Positions 36,502 to 48,006 of a stretch of 64,000 nucleotides of DNA are shown here, piece after piece. How positions within the stretch are numbered: the stretch's first letter is position 1; every line of letters starts with the position of its first letter. The translations under genes were made by a program, and so were the position numbers. The DNA lies in NCBI RefSeq assembly GCF_932526225.1, contig NC_064044.1, positions 439,001-503,000 on the forward strand, given 5' to 3'. Below the pieces are notes generated by a model. It searched no databases. It was not told the origin of the DNA and saw only the letters and a list, made by a program, of their open reading frames with translations. Source of the stretch: Nematostella vectensis (Eukaryota > Cnidaria > Anthozoa > Actiniaria > Edwardsiidae).

Positions 36502-38506
36502 CAGTAAGTGTTTTGCAGTCAAGTTGTTTTCTGTTAGTAGGTAAAAAATATTCTAAATAATAGTAATCATAGCTATGGTCACCACTTACACATATAGAAC
36601 TTGTAATGTAAAGAAAGAAAAAAAAAAATATATATATGCAGTCAAAGAACAGAATTGCATGATAACCTTGAATATATTGAATAAAGGACTGCAAAAAAAC
36701 ATCTTTTGTACTAGTTGCTTGAATTGACCCTTGGCTATTTTTAGCTGAATTCCCCTCCCCCTCTAAAAAAGAAAATAATAATAATAATAGAACAAAACTA
36801 AAAAGAAAACAAACATAACAGAGACCCCCACCAACAATTTTGATTTTTTTTACTTTCCTTTAAAAGGGGAGTGTCATGGTTAAGAGATTTGCAATAGCTC
36901 TAGAGCCCTGACACAATGAACTTCAGTGAAATTCTAATACTGACTTATGAGCTTTTGGTACATGTGGGAGACTTTAAACAAAACAAAAAAAATGACCACA
37001 AACTGTCAATTAACATAGTTTTCAATATAATATTGCATATTATTTAATAAGGTATTCACAGCTTTTAAAAAGTTCAACTGTTTGTTGACACTTAAAAGCC
37101 TACAATAATCACTGACTCCAGACATGCGCAGTACTATGCTGCTGCCCCTTTAAAGTAAAATACAGCTTTACTTAGTCAGCGTAGACAAAATTGCGGATTT
37201 TGTCAATATTCTAATATGAAGATGTCAATATTCTCCCCCCTTACGTCTTTATTTCTATTTATTTTATGATTTTCACATGATACCAAAACAGCGTCTTTTT
37301 TCTTCGCTAATTTGATGTCATGTACACAATAAAAGAGATGCGCCCGTGTGCATGGCGAGTCCCCAAGGGACCCAAGACGCCCAAATAGACATCTATTTTT
37401 TGTCATCCACAATCTCGGCGAGCTGTGCGTGGCGTAACCGTATTACAGGCCTGGGATCCTGGTTATTGTCCTCCCCATTAATGCGCGGGTTGGAATAACC
37501 TTGCAAGAGTGTTGTACAGCATATTCGCTCGGAAATATCGGTGCTTGGGGCCTTCGGGTTCTTTACAGCCTTCCGTAAAAGCCTTGTGCTGCCATACCGA
37601 TTGGGTAATCCGTATGTATGGTTTCCGTTTTGTTCTTCAGACCGGGTTCGATCCCAGGACAATAGGCTTTTTTTTTTAGTTCGTTTTTTTTTTCTTTGTG
37701 CTGGACCCTCTTAATCCTGATAGGTTTTGCGCAAAAATAATAAAAAAAAGTGAGTTTGCAAAATAAGCTTGCTAGATTTATTGATTATATGTATTCAATT
37801 TGTTCCTAGGAAGTTAAAAAAAACACAAAGCAAAGAGTTTGAGGAAGTAAACAAGTATGTGAACTTTAATGTTCTATTTGAAGGGGTGCATTTTGTACAG
37901 GGAAGCATACATAGAATGCTTAACTGGTGGAGAGGGAAGAGGTAAAAGTTTATTGATCATAATTTCAACAATAGCAGGGGGAAGAGAGGGGCACTCTCTT
38001 CATACAATATTGCAGTTGTTACCTATTATTAAATAAGTTTGTAACATGTCTTTGTTTATTAAGCAAGGTCTATTTCTGAGACAAGCAAACTCAAGTAAGG
38101 CTGTTGAAATAACAGGTGAGTGTTAAAAGAAAAACAATTATCTGATTAGAAAACTACTGTAGATTCCTTTGCACCAAAATAAGAACAAACTTCATTTTGT
38201 TTGTTATTTATGAGGAACGAGATGAGATCTACAAAGCCATAAAGAAATATGTATTGTTCATCTAAATTATACAAGTAAATAATAATATTAAAAAAGAACT
38301 ACTGTAAGTAATTAGAGTGGTTTTCATTAACCCGTGAAACAAAGTGTGATAGTTAAACGGTAATAGTTAGTAAAACACAAAAAAGTACAATAGAATCAGA
38401 TCGCCACAAAGTGTAATACGCTAAAGCGTAGTTCACGGGTTAATAAAGGTTTTGACATTTCAACCTTACATCCACATGAAAGTAATGCCTAATATCGAGT
38501 GCCCTA
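36502..38506 (+). repeat. Repeat unit 20 (full)
   Basis: It belongs to the gtgtgcatgg/gagatctac subfamily. Its (TA)n tract is short after a long A-run. The TTAA-flanked element is at 38327-38443. Confidence 0.97.
37402..37677 (+). ncRNA. Candidate structured ncRNA, unit 20
   Basis: A-box-like motif at 37430-37440, B box at 37645-37655; closing stem as in unit 10. Confidence 0.38.
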
Positions 38507-40515
38507 CAGTAAGTGTTTTGCAGTCAAGTTGTTTTCTGTTAGTAGGTAAAAAATATTCTAAATAATAGTAATCATAGCTATGGTCACCACTTACACATAT
38601 AGAACTTGTAATGTAAAGAAAGAAAAAAAAATATATATATATATATGCAGTCAAACAACAGAATTGCATGATAACCTTGAATATATTGAATAAAGGACTG
38701 CAAAAAAACATCTTTTGTACTAGTTGCTTGAATTGACCCTTGGCTATTTTTAGCTGAATTCCCCTCCCCCTCTAAAAAAGAAAATAATAATAATAATAGA
38801 ACAAAACTAAAAAGAAAACAAACAGAACAGAGACCCCCACCAACAATTTTGATTTTTTTTACTTTCCTTTAAAAGGGGAGTGTCATGGTTAAGAGATTTG
38901 CAATAGCTCTAGAGCCCTGACACAATGAACTTCAGTGAAATTCTAATACTGACTTATGAGCTTTTGGTACATGTGGGAGACTTTAAACAAAACAAAAAAA
39001 ATGACCACAAACTGTCAATTAACATTGTTTTCAATATAATATTGCATATTATTTAATAAGGTATTCACAGCTTTTAAAAAGTTCAACTGTTTGTTGACAC
39101 TTAAAAGCCTACAATAATCACTGACTCCAGACATGCGCAGTACTATGCTGCTGCCCCTTTAAAGTAAAATACAGCTTTACTTAGTCAGCGTAGACAAAAT
39201 TGCGGATTTTGTCAATATTCTAATATGAAGATGTCAATATTCTCCCCCCTTACGTCTTTATTTCTATTTATTTTATGATTTTCACATGATACCAAAACAG
39301 TGTCTTTTTTCTTCGCTAATTTGATGTCATGTACACAATAAAAGAGATGCGCCCGTGTGCATGGCGAGTCCCCAAGGGACCCAAGACGCCCAAATAGACA
39401 TCTATTTTTTGTCATCCACAATCTCGGCGAGCTGTGCGTGGCGTAACCGTATTACAGGCCTGGGATCCTGGTTATTGTCCTCCCCATTAATGCGCGGGTT
39501 GGAATAACCTTGCAAGAGTGTTGTACAGCATATTCGCTCGGAAATATCGGTGCTTGGGGCCTTCGGGTTCTTTACAGCCTTCCGTAAAAGCCTTGTGCTG
39601 CCATACCGATTGGGTAATCCGTATGTATGGTTTCCGTTTTGTTCTTCAGACCGGGTTCGATCCCAGGACAATAGGCTTTTTTTTTTAGTTCGTTTTTTTT
39701 TTCTTTGTGCTGGACCCTCTTAATCCTGATAGGTTTTGCGCAAAAATAATAAAAAAAAGTGAGTTTGCAAAATAAGCTTGCTAGATTTATTGATTATATG
39801 TATTCAATTTGTTCCTAGGAAGTTAAAAAAAACACAAAGCAAAGAGTTTGAGGAAGTAAACAAGTATGTGAACTTTAATGTTCTATTTGAAGGGGTGCAT
39901 TTTGTACAGGGAAGCATACATAGAATGCTTAACTGGTGGAGAGGGAAGAGGTAAAAGTTTATTGATCATAATTTCAACAATAGCAGGGGGAAGAGAGGGG
40001 CACTCTCTTCATACAATATTGCAGTTGTTACCTATTATTAAATAAGTTTGTAACATGTCTTTGTTTATTAAGCAAGGTCTATTTCTGAGACAAGCAAACT
40101 CAAGTAAGGCTGTTGAAATAACAGGTGAGTGTTAAAAGAAAAACAATTATCTGATTAGAAAACTACTGTAGATTCCTTTGCACCAAAATAAGAACAAACT
40201 TCATTTTGTTTGTTATTTATGAGGAACGAGATGAGATCTACAAAGCCATAAAGAAATATGTATTGTTCATCTAAATTATACAAGTAAATAATAATATTAA
40301 AAAAGAACTACTGTAAGTAATTAGAGTGGTTTTCATTAACCCGTGAAACAAAGTGTGATAGTTAAACGGTAATAGTTAGTAAAACACAAAAAAGTACAAT
40401 AGAATCAGATCGCCACAAAGTGTAATACGCTAAAGCGTAGTTCACGGGTTAATAAAGGTTTTGACATTTCAACCTTACATCCACATGAAAGTAATGCCTA
40501 ATATCGAGTGCCCTA
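38507..40515 (+). repeat. Repeat unit 21 (full)
   Basis: Same subfamily as unit 20, with a private CpG-to-TpG change (aacagtgtc) near 39,300. The TTAA-flanked element is at 40336-40452. Confidence 0.97.
39411..39686 (+). ncRNA. Candidate structured ncRNA, unit 21
   Basis: A-box-like motif at 39439-39449, B box at 39654-39664; closing stem as in unit 10. Confidence 0.38.
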
Positions 40516-42522
40516 CAGTAAGTGTTTTGCAGTCAAGTTGTTTTCTGTTAGTAGGTAAAAAATATTCTAAATAATAGTAATCATAGCTATGGTCACCACT
40601 TACACATATAGAACTTGTAATGTAAAGAAAGAAAAAAAAAATATATATATATATATGCAGTCAAACAACAGAATTGCATGATAACCTTGAAAATATTGAA
40701 TAAAGGACTGCAAAAAAACATCTTTTGTACTAGTTGCTTGAATTGACCCTTGGCTATTTTTAGCTGAATTCCCCTCCCCCTCTAAAAAAGAAAATAATAA
40801 TAATAATAGAACAAAACTAAAAAGAAAACAAACAGAACAGAGACCCCCACCAACAATTTTGATTTTTTTTACTTTCCTTTAAAAGGGGAGTGTCATGGTT
40901 AAGAGATTTGCAATAGCTCTAGAGCCTTGACACAATGAACTTCAGTGAAATTCTAATACTGACTTATGAGCTTTTGGTACATGTGGGAGACTTTAAACAA
41001 AACAAAAAAAATGACCACAAACTGTCAATTAACATAGTTTTCAATATAATATTGCATATTATTTAATAAGGTATTCACAGCTTTTAAAAAGTTCAACTGT
41101 TTGTTGACACTTAAAAGCCTACAATAATCACTGACTCCAGACATGCGCAGTACTATGCTGCTGCCCCTTTAAAGTAAAATACAGCTTTACTTAGTCAGCG
41201 TAGACAAAATTGCGGATTTTGTCAATATTCTAATATGAAGATGTCAATATTCTCCCCCCTTACGTCTTTATTTCTATTTATTTTATGATTTTCACATGAT
41301 ACCAAAACAGCGTCTTTTTTCTTCGCTAATTTGATGTCATGTACACAATAAAAGAGATGCGCCCGTGCGCATGGCGAGTCCCCAAGGGACCCAAGACGCC
41401 CAAATAGACATCTATTTTTTGTCATCCACAATCTCGGCGAGCTGTGCGTGGCGTAACCGTATTACAGGCCTGGGATCCTGGTTATTGTCCTCCCCATTAA
41501 TGCGCGGGTTGGAATAACCTTGCAAGAGTGTTGTACAGCATATTCGCTCGGAAATATCGGTGCTTGGGGCCTTCGGGTTCTTTACAGCCTTCCGTAAAAG
41601 CCTTGTGCTGCCATACCGATTGGGTAATCCGTATGTATGGTTTCCGTTTTGTTCTTCAGACCGGGTTCGATCCCAGGCCAATAGGCTTTTTTTTTTAGTT
41701 CGTTTTTTTTTCTTTGTGCTGGGCCCCCTTAATCCTGATAGGTTTTGCGCAAAAATAATAAAAAAGTGAGTTTGCAACATAAGCTTGCTAGATTTATTGA
41801 TTATATGTATTCAATTTGTTCCTAGGAAGTTAAAAAAAACACAAAGCAAAGAGTTTGAGGAAGTAAACAAGTATGTGAACTTTAATGTTCTATTTGAAGG
41901 GGTGCATTTTGTACAGGGAAGCATACATAGAATGCTTAACTGGTGGAGAGGGAAGAGGTAAAAGTTTATTGAGCATAATTTCAACAATAGCAGGGGGAAG
42001 AGAGGGGCACTCTCTTCATACAATATTGCAGTTGTTACCTATTATTAAATAAGTTTGTAACATGTCTTTGTTTATTAAGCAAGGTCTATTTCTGAGACAA
42101 GCAAACTCAAGTAAGGCTGTTGAAATAACAGGTGAGTGTTAAAAGAAAAACAATTATCTGATTAGAAAACTACTGTAGATTCCTTTGCACCAAAATAAGA
42201 ACAAACTTCATTTTGTTTGTTATTTATGAGGAACGAGATGAGCTCTACAAAGCCATAAAGAAATATGTATTGCTCATCTAAATTATACAAGTAAATAATA
42301 ATATTAAAAAAGAACTACTGTAAGTAATTAGAGTGGTTTTCATTAACCCGTGAAACAAAGTGTGATAGTTAAACGGTAATAGTTATTAAAACACAAAAAA
42401 GTACAATAGAATCAGATCACCACAAAGTGTAATACGCTAAAGCGTAGTTCACGGGTTAATGAAGGTTTTGACATTTCAACCTTACATCCACATGAAAGTA
42501 ATGCCTAATATCGAGTGCCCTA
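40516..42522 (+). repeat. Repeat unit 22 (full, recombinant)
   Basis: The left part is unit-21-like (aatacagcttta, gacatctatt). After about 41,610 it becomes unit-15-like (aggccaatagg, gggcccc, gcaacataagc). The TTAA-flanked element is at 42343-42459. Confidence 0.97.
41421..41696 (+). ncRNA. Candidate structured ncRNA, unit 22
   Basis: A-box-like motif at 41449-41459, B box at 41664-41674; full closing stem. The subfamily switch of this unit falls inside the RNA segment. Confidence 0.4.
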
Positions 42523-44010
42523 CAGTAAGTGTTTTGCAGTCAAGTTGTTTTCTGTTAGTAGGTAAAAAAATATTCTAAATAATAGTAATCATAGCTATGG
42601 TCACCACTTACACATATAGAACTTGTAATGAAAAGAAAGAAAAAATATATATATATGCAGTCAAACAACAGAATTGCATGATAACCTTGAATATATTGAA
42701 TAAAGGACTGCAAAAAAACATCTTTTGTACTAGTTGCTTGAATTGACCCTTGGCTATTTTTAGCTGAGTTCCCCTCCCCCTCTAAAAAAGAAAATAATAA
42801 TAATAATAGAACAAAACTCAAAAGAAAACAAACATAACAGAGACCCCCACCAACAATTTTGATTTTTTTTTTACTTTCCTTTAAAAGGGGAGTGTCATGG
42901 TTAAGAGATTTGCAATAGCTCTAGAGCCCTGACACAATGAACTTCAGTTAAATTCTAATACTGACTTATGAGCTTTTGGTACATGTGGGAGACTTTAAAC
43001 AAAACAAAAAAAATGACCACAAACTGTCAATTAACATAGTTTTCAATATAATATTGCATATTATTTAATAAGGTATTCACAGCTTTTAAAAAGTTCAACT
43101 GTTTGTTGACACTTAAAAGCCTACAATAATCACTGACTCCAGACATGCGCAGTACTATGCTTCTGCCCCTTTAAAGTAAAATACACTTTACTTAGTTAGA
43201 GTAGACAATATTGCGGATTTTGTCAATATTCTAATATGAAGATGTCAATATTCTCCCCCCTTACGTCTTTATTTCTATTTATTTTATGATTTTCACATGA
43301 TACCAAAACAGCGTCTTTTTTCTTCGCTAATTTGATGTCATGTACACAATAAAAGAGATGCGCCCGTGCGCATGGCGAGTCCCCAAGGGACCCAAGACGC
43401 CCAAATAGACCTCTATTTTTTGTCATCCACAATCTCGGCGAGCTGTGGGTGGCGTAACCGTATTACAGGCCTGGGATCCTGGTTATTGTCCTCCCCATTA
43501 ATGCGCGGGTTGGGATAACCTTGCAAGAGTGTTGTACAGCATATTCGCTCGGAAATATCGGTGCTTGGGGCCTTCGGGTTCTTTACAGCCTTCCGTAAAA
43601 GCCTTGTGCTGCCATACCGATTGGGTAATCCGTATGTATGGTTTCCGTTTTGTTCTTCAGACCGGGTTCGATCCCAGGCCAATGGGCTTTTTTTTTTAGT
43701 TCGTTTTTTTTTCTTTGTGCTGGACCCCCTTAATCCTGATAGGTTTCGCGCAAAAATAATAAAAAAAAGTGAGTTTGCAAAATAAGCTTGCTACATTTAT
43801 TGATTATATGTATTCAATTTGTTCCTAGGAAGTTAACAAAAAACACAAAGCAAAGAGTTTGAGGAAGTAAACAAGTATGTGAACTTTAATGTTCTATTTG
43901 AAGGGGTGCATTTTGTACAGGGAAGCATACATAGAGTGCTTAACTGGTGGAGAGGGAAGAGGTAAAAGTTTATTGAGCATAATTTCAACAATATCAGGGG
44001 GAAGAGAGGG
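42523..44010 (+). repeat. Repeat unit 23 (truncated, 1.49 kb)
   Basis: Nearly identical to unit 16, including cttagttagagtag and the GCA deletion junction (44011-44013). Confidence 0.96.
43422..43697 (+). ncRNA. Candidate structured ncRNA, unit 23
   Basis: A-box-like motif at 43450-43460, B box at 43665-43675; closing stem intact. Confidence 0.4.
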
Positions 44011-44013
44011 GCA
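44011..44013. other. Deletion junction, units 23/24
   Basis: Same junction and flanking variants as units 16/17, 13,510 bp downstream. Confidence 0.9.
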
Positions 44014-44897
44014 GTCAAGTTGTTTTCTGTTAGTAGGTAAAAATATATTCTAAATAATAGTAATCATAGCTATGGTCACCACTTACACATTTAGAACTTG
44101 TAATGAAAAGAAAGAAAAAAAAATATATATATATGCAGTCAAACAACAGAATTGCAAGATAACCTTGAATATATTGAATAAAGGACTGCAAAAAAACATC
44201 TTTTGTACTACTTGCTTGAATTGACCCTTGGCTATTTTTAGCTGAATTCCCCTCCCCCTCTAAAAAAGAAAATAATAATAATAATAGAACAAAACTAAAA
44301 AGAAAACAAACACAACAGAGACCCCCACCAACAATTTTGATTTTTTTTACTTTCCTTTAAAGGGGGAGTGTCATGGTTAAGAGATTTGCAATTGCTCTAG
44401 AGCCCTGACACAATGAACTTCAGTGAAATTCTAATACTGACTTATGAGCTTTTGGTACATGTGGGAGACTTTAAAAAAAACAACAAAAATGACCACAAAC
44501 TGTCAATTAACATAGTTTTCAATATAATATTGCATATTATTTAATAAGGTATTCACAGCTTTTAAAAAGTTCAACTGTTTGTTGACACTTAAAAGCCTAC
44601 AATAATCACTGACTCCAGACATGCGCAGTACTATGCTGCTGCCCCTTTAAAGTAAAATACACTTTACTTAGTCAGCGTAGACAAAATTGCGGATTTTGTC
44701 AATATTCTAATATGAAGATGTCAATATTCTCCTCCCTTACGTCTTTATTTCTATTTATTTTATGATTTTCACATGATACCAAAACAGCGTCTTTTTTCTT
44801 CGCTAATTTGATGTCATGTACACAATAAAAGAGATGCGCCCGTGCGCATGGCGAGTCCCCAAGGGACCCAAGACGCCCAAATAGACCTCTATTTTTT

Positions 44898-45172
44898 GTC
44901 ATCCACAATCTCGGCGAGCTGTGGGTGGCGTAACCGTATTACAGGCCTGGGATCCTGGTTATTGTCCTCCCCATTAATGCGCGGGTTGGAATAACCTTGC
45001 AAGAGTGTTGTACAGCATATTCGCTCGGAAATATCGGTGCTTGGGGCCTTCGGGTTCTTTACAGCCTTCCGTAAAAGCCTTGTGCTGCCATACCGATTGG
45101 GTAATCCGTATGTATGGTTTTCGTTTTGTTCTTCAGATCGAGTTCGATCCCAGGCCAATAGGCTTTTTTTTT
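44898..45172 (+). ncRNA. Candidate structured ncRNA, unit 24 (B box variant)
   Basis: A-box-like motif at 44926-44936. The B box reads AGTTCGATCCC (45141-45151), and the two bases before it are also altered (gatcg). Confidence 0.34.
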
Positions 45173-46002
45173 AGTTCGTTTTTTTTTTTCTTTGTGCTGG
45201 GCCCCCTTAATCCTGATAGGTTTTGCGCAAAAATAATAAAATAAAATGAGTTTGCAAAATAAGCTTGCTGGATTTATTGATTATATGTATTCAATTTGTT
45301 CCTAGGAAGTTAAAAAAAACACAAAGCAAAGAGTTTGAGGAAGTAAACAAGTATGTGAACTTTAATGTTCTATTTGAAGGGGTGCATTTTGTACAGGGAA
45401 GCATACATAGAATGCTTAACTGGTGGAGAGGGAAGAGGTAAAAGTTTATTGAGCATAATTTCAACAATAGCAGGGGGAAGAGAGGGGCACTCTCTTCATA
45501 CAACATTGCAGTTGTTACCTATTATTAAATAAGTTTGTAACATGTCTTTGTTTATTAAGCAAGGTTTATTTCTGAGACAAGCAAACTCAAGTAAGGCTGT
45601 TGAAATAACAGGTGAGCGTTAAAAGAAAAACAATTATCTGATTAGAAAACTACTGTAGATTCCTTTGCACCAAAATAAGAACAAACTTCATTTTGTTTGT
45701 TATTTATGAGGAACGAGATGAGCTCTACAAAGCCATAAAGAAATATGTATTGCTCATCTAAATTATACAAGTAAATAATAATATTAAAAAAGAACTACTG
45801 TAAGTAATTAGAGTGGTTTTCATTAACCCGTGAAACAAAGTGTGATAGTTAAACGGTAATAGTTAGTAAAACACAAAAAAGTACAATAGAATCAGATCAC
45901 CACAAAGTGTAATACGCTAAAGCGTAGTTCACGGGTTAATGAAGGTTTTGACATTTCAACCTTACATCCACATGAAAGTAATGCCTAATATCGAGTGCCC
46001 TA

Positions 46003-48006
46003 CAGTAAGTGTTTTGCAGTCAAGTTGTTTTCTGTTAGTAGGTAAAAAATATTATAAATAATAGTAATCATAGCTATGGTCACCACTTACACATATAGAA
46101 CTTGTAATGTAAAGAAAGAAAAAAAATATATATATATATGCAGTCAAACAACAGAATTGCATGATAACCTTGAATATATTGAATAAAGGACTGCAAAAAA
46201 ACATCTTTTGTACTAGTTGCTTGAATTGACCCTTGGCTATTTTTAGCTGAATTCCCCTTCCCCTCTAAAAAAGAAAATAATAATAATAATAGAACAAAAC
46301 TAAAAAGAAAACAAACATAACAGAGACCCACACCAACAATTTTGATTTTTTTTTACTTTCCTTTAAAAGGGGAGTGTCATGGTTAAGAGATTTGCAATAG
46401 CTCTAGAGCCCTGACACAATGAACTTCAGTGAAATTCTAATACTGACTTATGAGCTTTTGGTACATGTGGGAGACTTTAAACAAAACAAAAAAAATGACC
46501 ACAAACTGTCAATTAACATAGTTTTCAATATAATATTGCATATTATTTAATAAGGTATTCACAGCTTTTAAAAAGTTTAACTGTTTGTTGACACTTAAAA
46601 GCCTACAATAATCACTGACTCCAGACATGCGCAGTACTATTCTGCTGCCCCTTTAAAGTAAAATACAGCTTTACTTAGTCAGCGTAGACAAAATTGCGGA
46701 TTTTGTCAATATTCTAATATGAAGATGTCAATATTCTCCCCCCTTACGTCTTTATTTCTATTTATTTTATGATTTTCACATGATACCAAAACAGCGTCTT
46801 TTTTCTTTGCTAATTTGATGTCATGTACACAATAAAAGAGATGCGCCCGTGCGCATGGCGAGTCCCCAAGGGACCCAAGACGCCCAAATAGACATCTATT
46901 TTTTGTCATCCACAATCTCGGCGAGCTGTGCGTGGCGTATCCGTATTACAGGCCTGGGATCCTGGTTATTGTCCTCCCCATTAATGCGCGGGTTGGAATA
47001 ACCTTGCAAGAGTGTTGTACAGCATATTCGCTCGGAAATATCGGTGCTTGGGGCCTTTGGGTTCCTTTAGCCTTCCGTAAAAGCCTTGTGCTGCCATACC
47101 GATTGGGTAATCCGTATGTATGGTTTTCGTTTTGTTCTTCAGACCGAGTTCGATCCCAGGCCAATAGGCTTTTTTTTTAGTTTTTTTTTTTTTCTTTGTG
47201 CTGGGCCCCCTTAATCCTGATAGGTTTTGCGCAAAAATAATAAAATAAAATGAGTTTGCAAAATAAGCTTGCTAGATTTATTGATTATATGTATTCAATT
47301 TGTTCCTAGGAAGTTAAAAAAAACACAAAGCAAAGAGTTTGAGGAAGTAAACAAGTATGTGAACTTTAATGTTCTATTTGAAGGGGTGCATTTTGTACAG
47401 GGAAGCATACATAGAATGCTTAACTGGTGGAGAGGGAAGAGGTAAAAGTTTATTGAGCATAATTTCAACAATAGCAGGGGGAAGAGAGGGGCACTCTCTT
47501 CATACAACATTGCAGTTGTTACCTATTATTAAATAAGTTTGTAACATGTCTTTGTTTATTAAGCAAGGTCTATTTCTGAGACAAGCAAACTCAAGTAAGG
47601 CTGTTGAAATAACAGGTGAGCGTTAAAAGAAAAACAATTATCTGATTAGAAAACTACTGTAGATTCCTTTGCACCAAAATAAGAACAAACTTCATTTTGT
47701 TTGTTATTTATGAGGAACGAGATGAGCTCTACAAAGCCATAAAGAAATATGTATTGCTCATCTAAATTATACAAGTAAATAATAATATTAAAAAAGAACT
47801 ACTGTAAGTAATTAGAGTGGTTTTCATTAACCCGTGAAACAAAGTGTGATAGTTAAACGGTAATAGTTAGTAAAACACAAAAAAGTACAATAGAATCAGA
47901 TCACCACAAAGTGTAATACGCTAAAGCGTAGTTCACGGGTTAATGAAGGTTTTGACATTTCAACCTTACATCCACATGAAGGTAATGCCTAATATCGAGT
48001 GCCCTA
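46003..48006 (+). repeat. Repeat unit 25 (full, most altered core)
   Basis: It starts like unit 18 (attataaat, gtttaactg). It then diverges with ctattctgctg, gcgtatccg in the A box, tttgggttcctttag and accgagttcg. The TTAA-flanked element is at 47827-47943. Confidence 0.97.
46905..47178 (+). ncRNA. Candidate structured ncRNA, unit 25 (both boxes altered)
   Basis: The A-box-like motif is TGGCGTATCCG (46933-46943) and the B box AGTTCGATCCC (47147-47157). The ttctttacag segment is rewritten to ttcctttag, removing one short hairpin. This is the copy most likely to be inactive. Confidence 0.3.

Larger units (their letters stand above)
33370..41200 (+). repeat. Copied block A, second copy (~7.8 kb)
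   Basis: Partner of 16,380-24,000. It is inserted in the order of the array exactly between the two copies of block B. Confidence 0.75.
44011..46002 (+). repeat. Repeat unit 24 (lacks first 13 bp)
   Basis: Matches unit 17 at an offset of 13,510 bp. A private change makes the pre-B-box sequence gatcgagttcg. The TTAA-flanked element is at 45823-45939. Confidence 0.96.
41610..46630 (+). repeat. Copied block B, second copy (~5.0 kb)
   Basis: Partner of 28,100-33,120. Both its edges lie near or inside a CpG-dense core (unit 22 RNA segment, and just before the core of unit 25). Confidence 0.8.
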
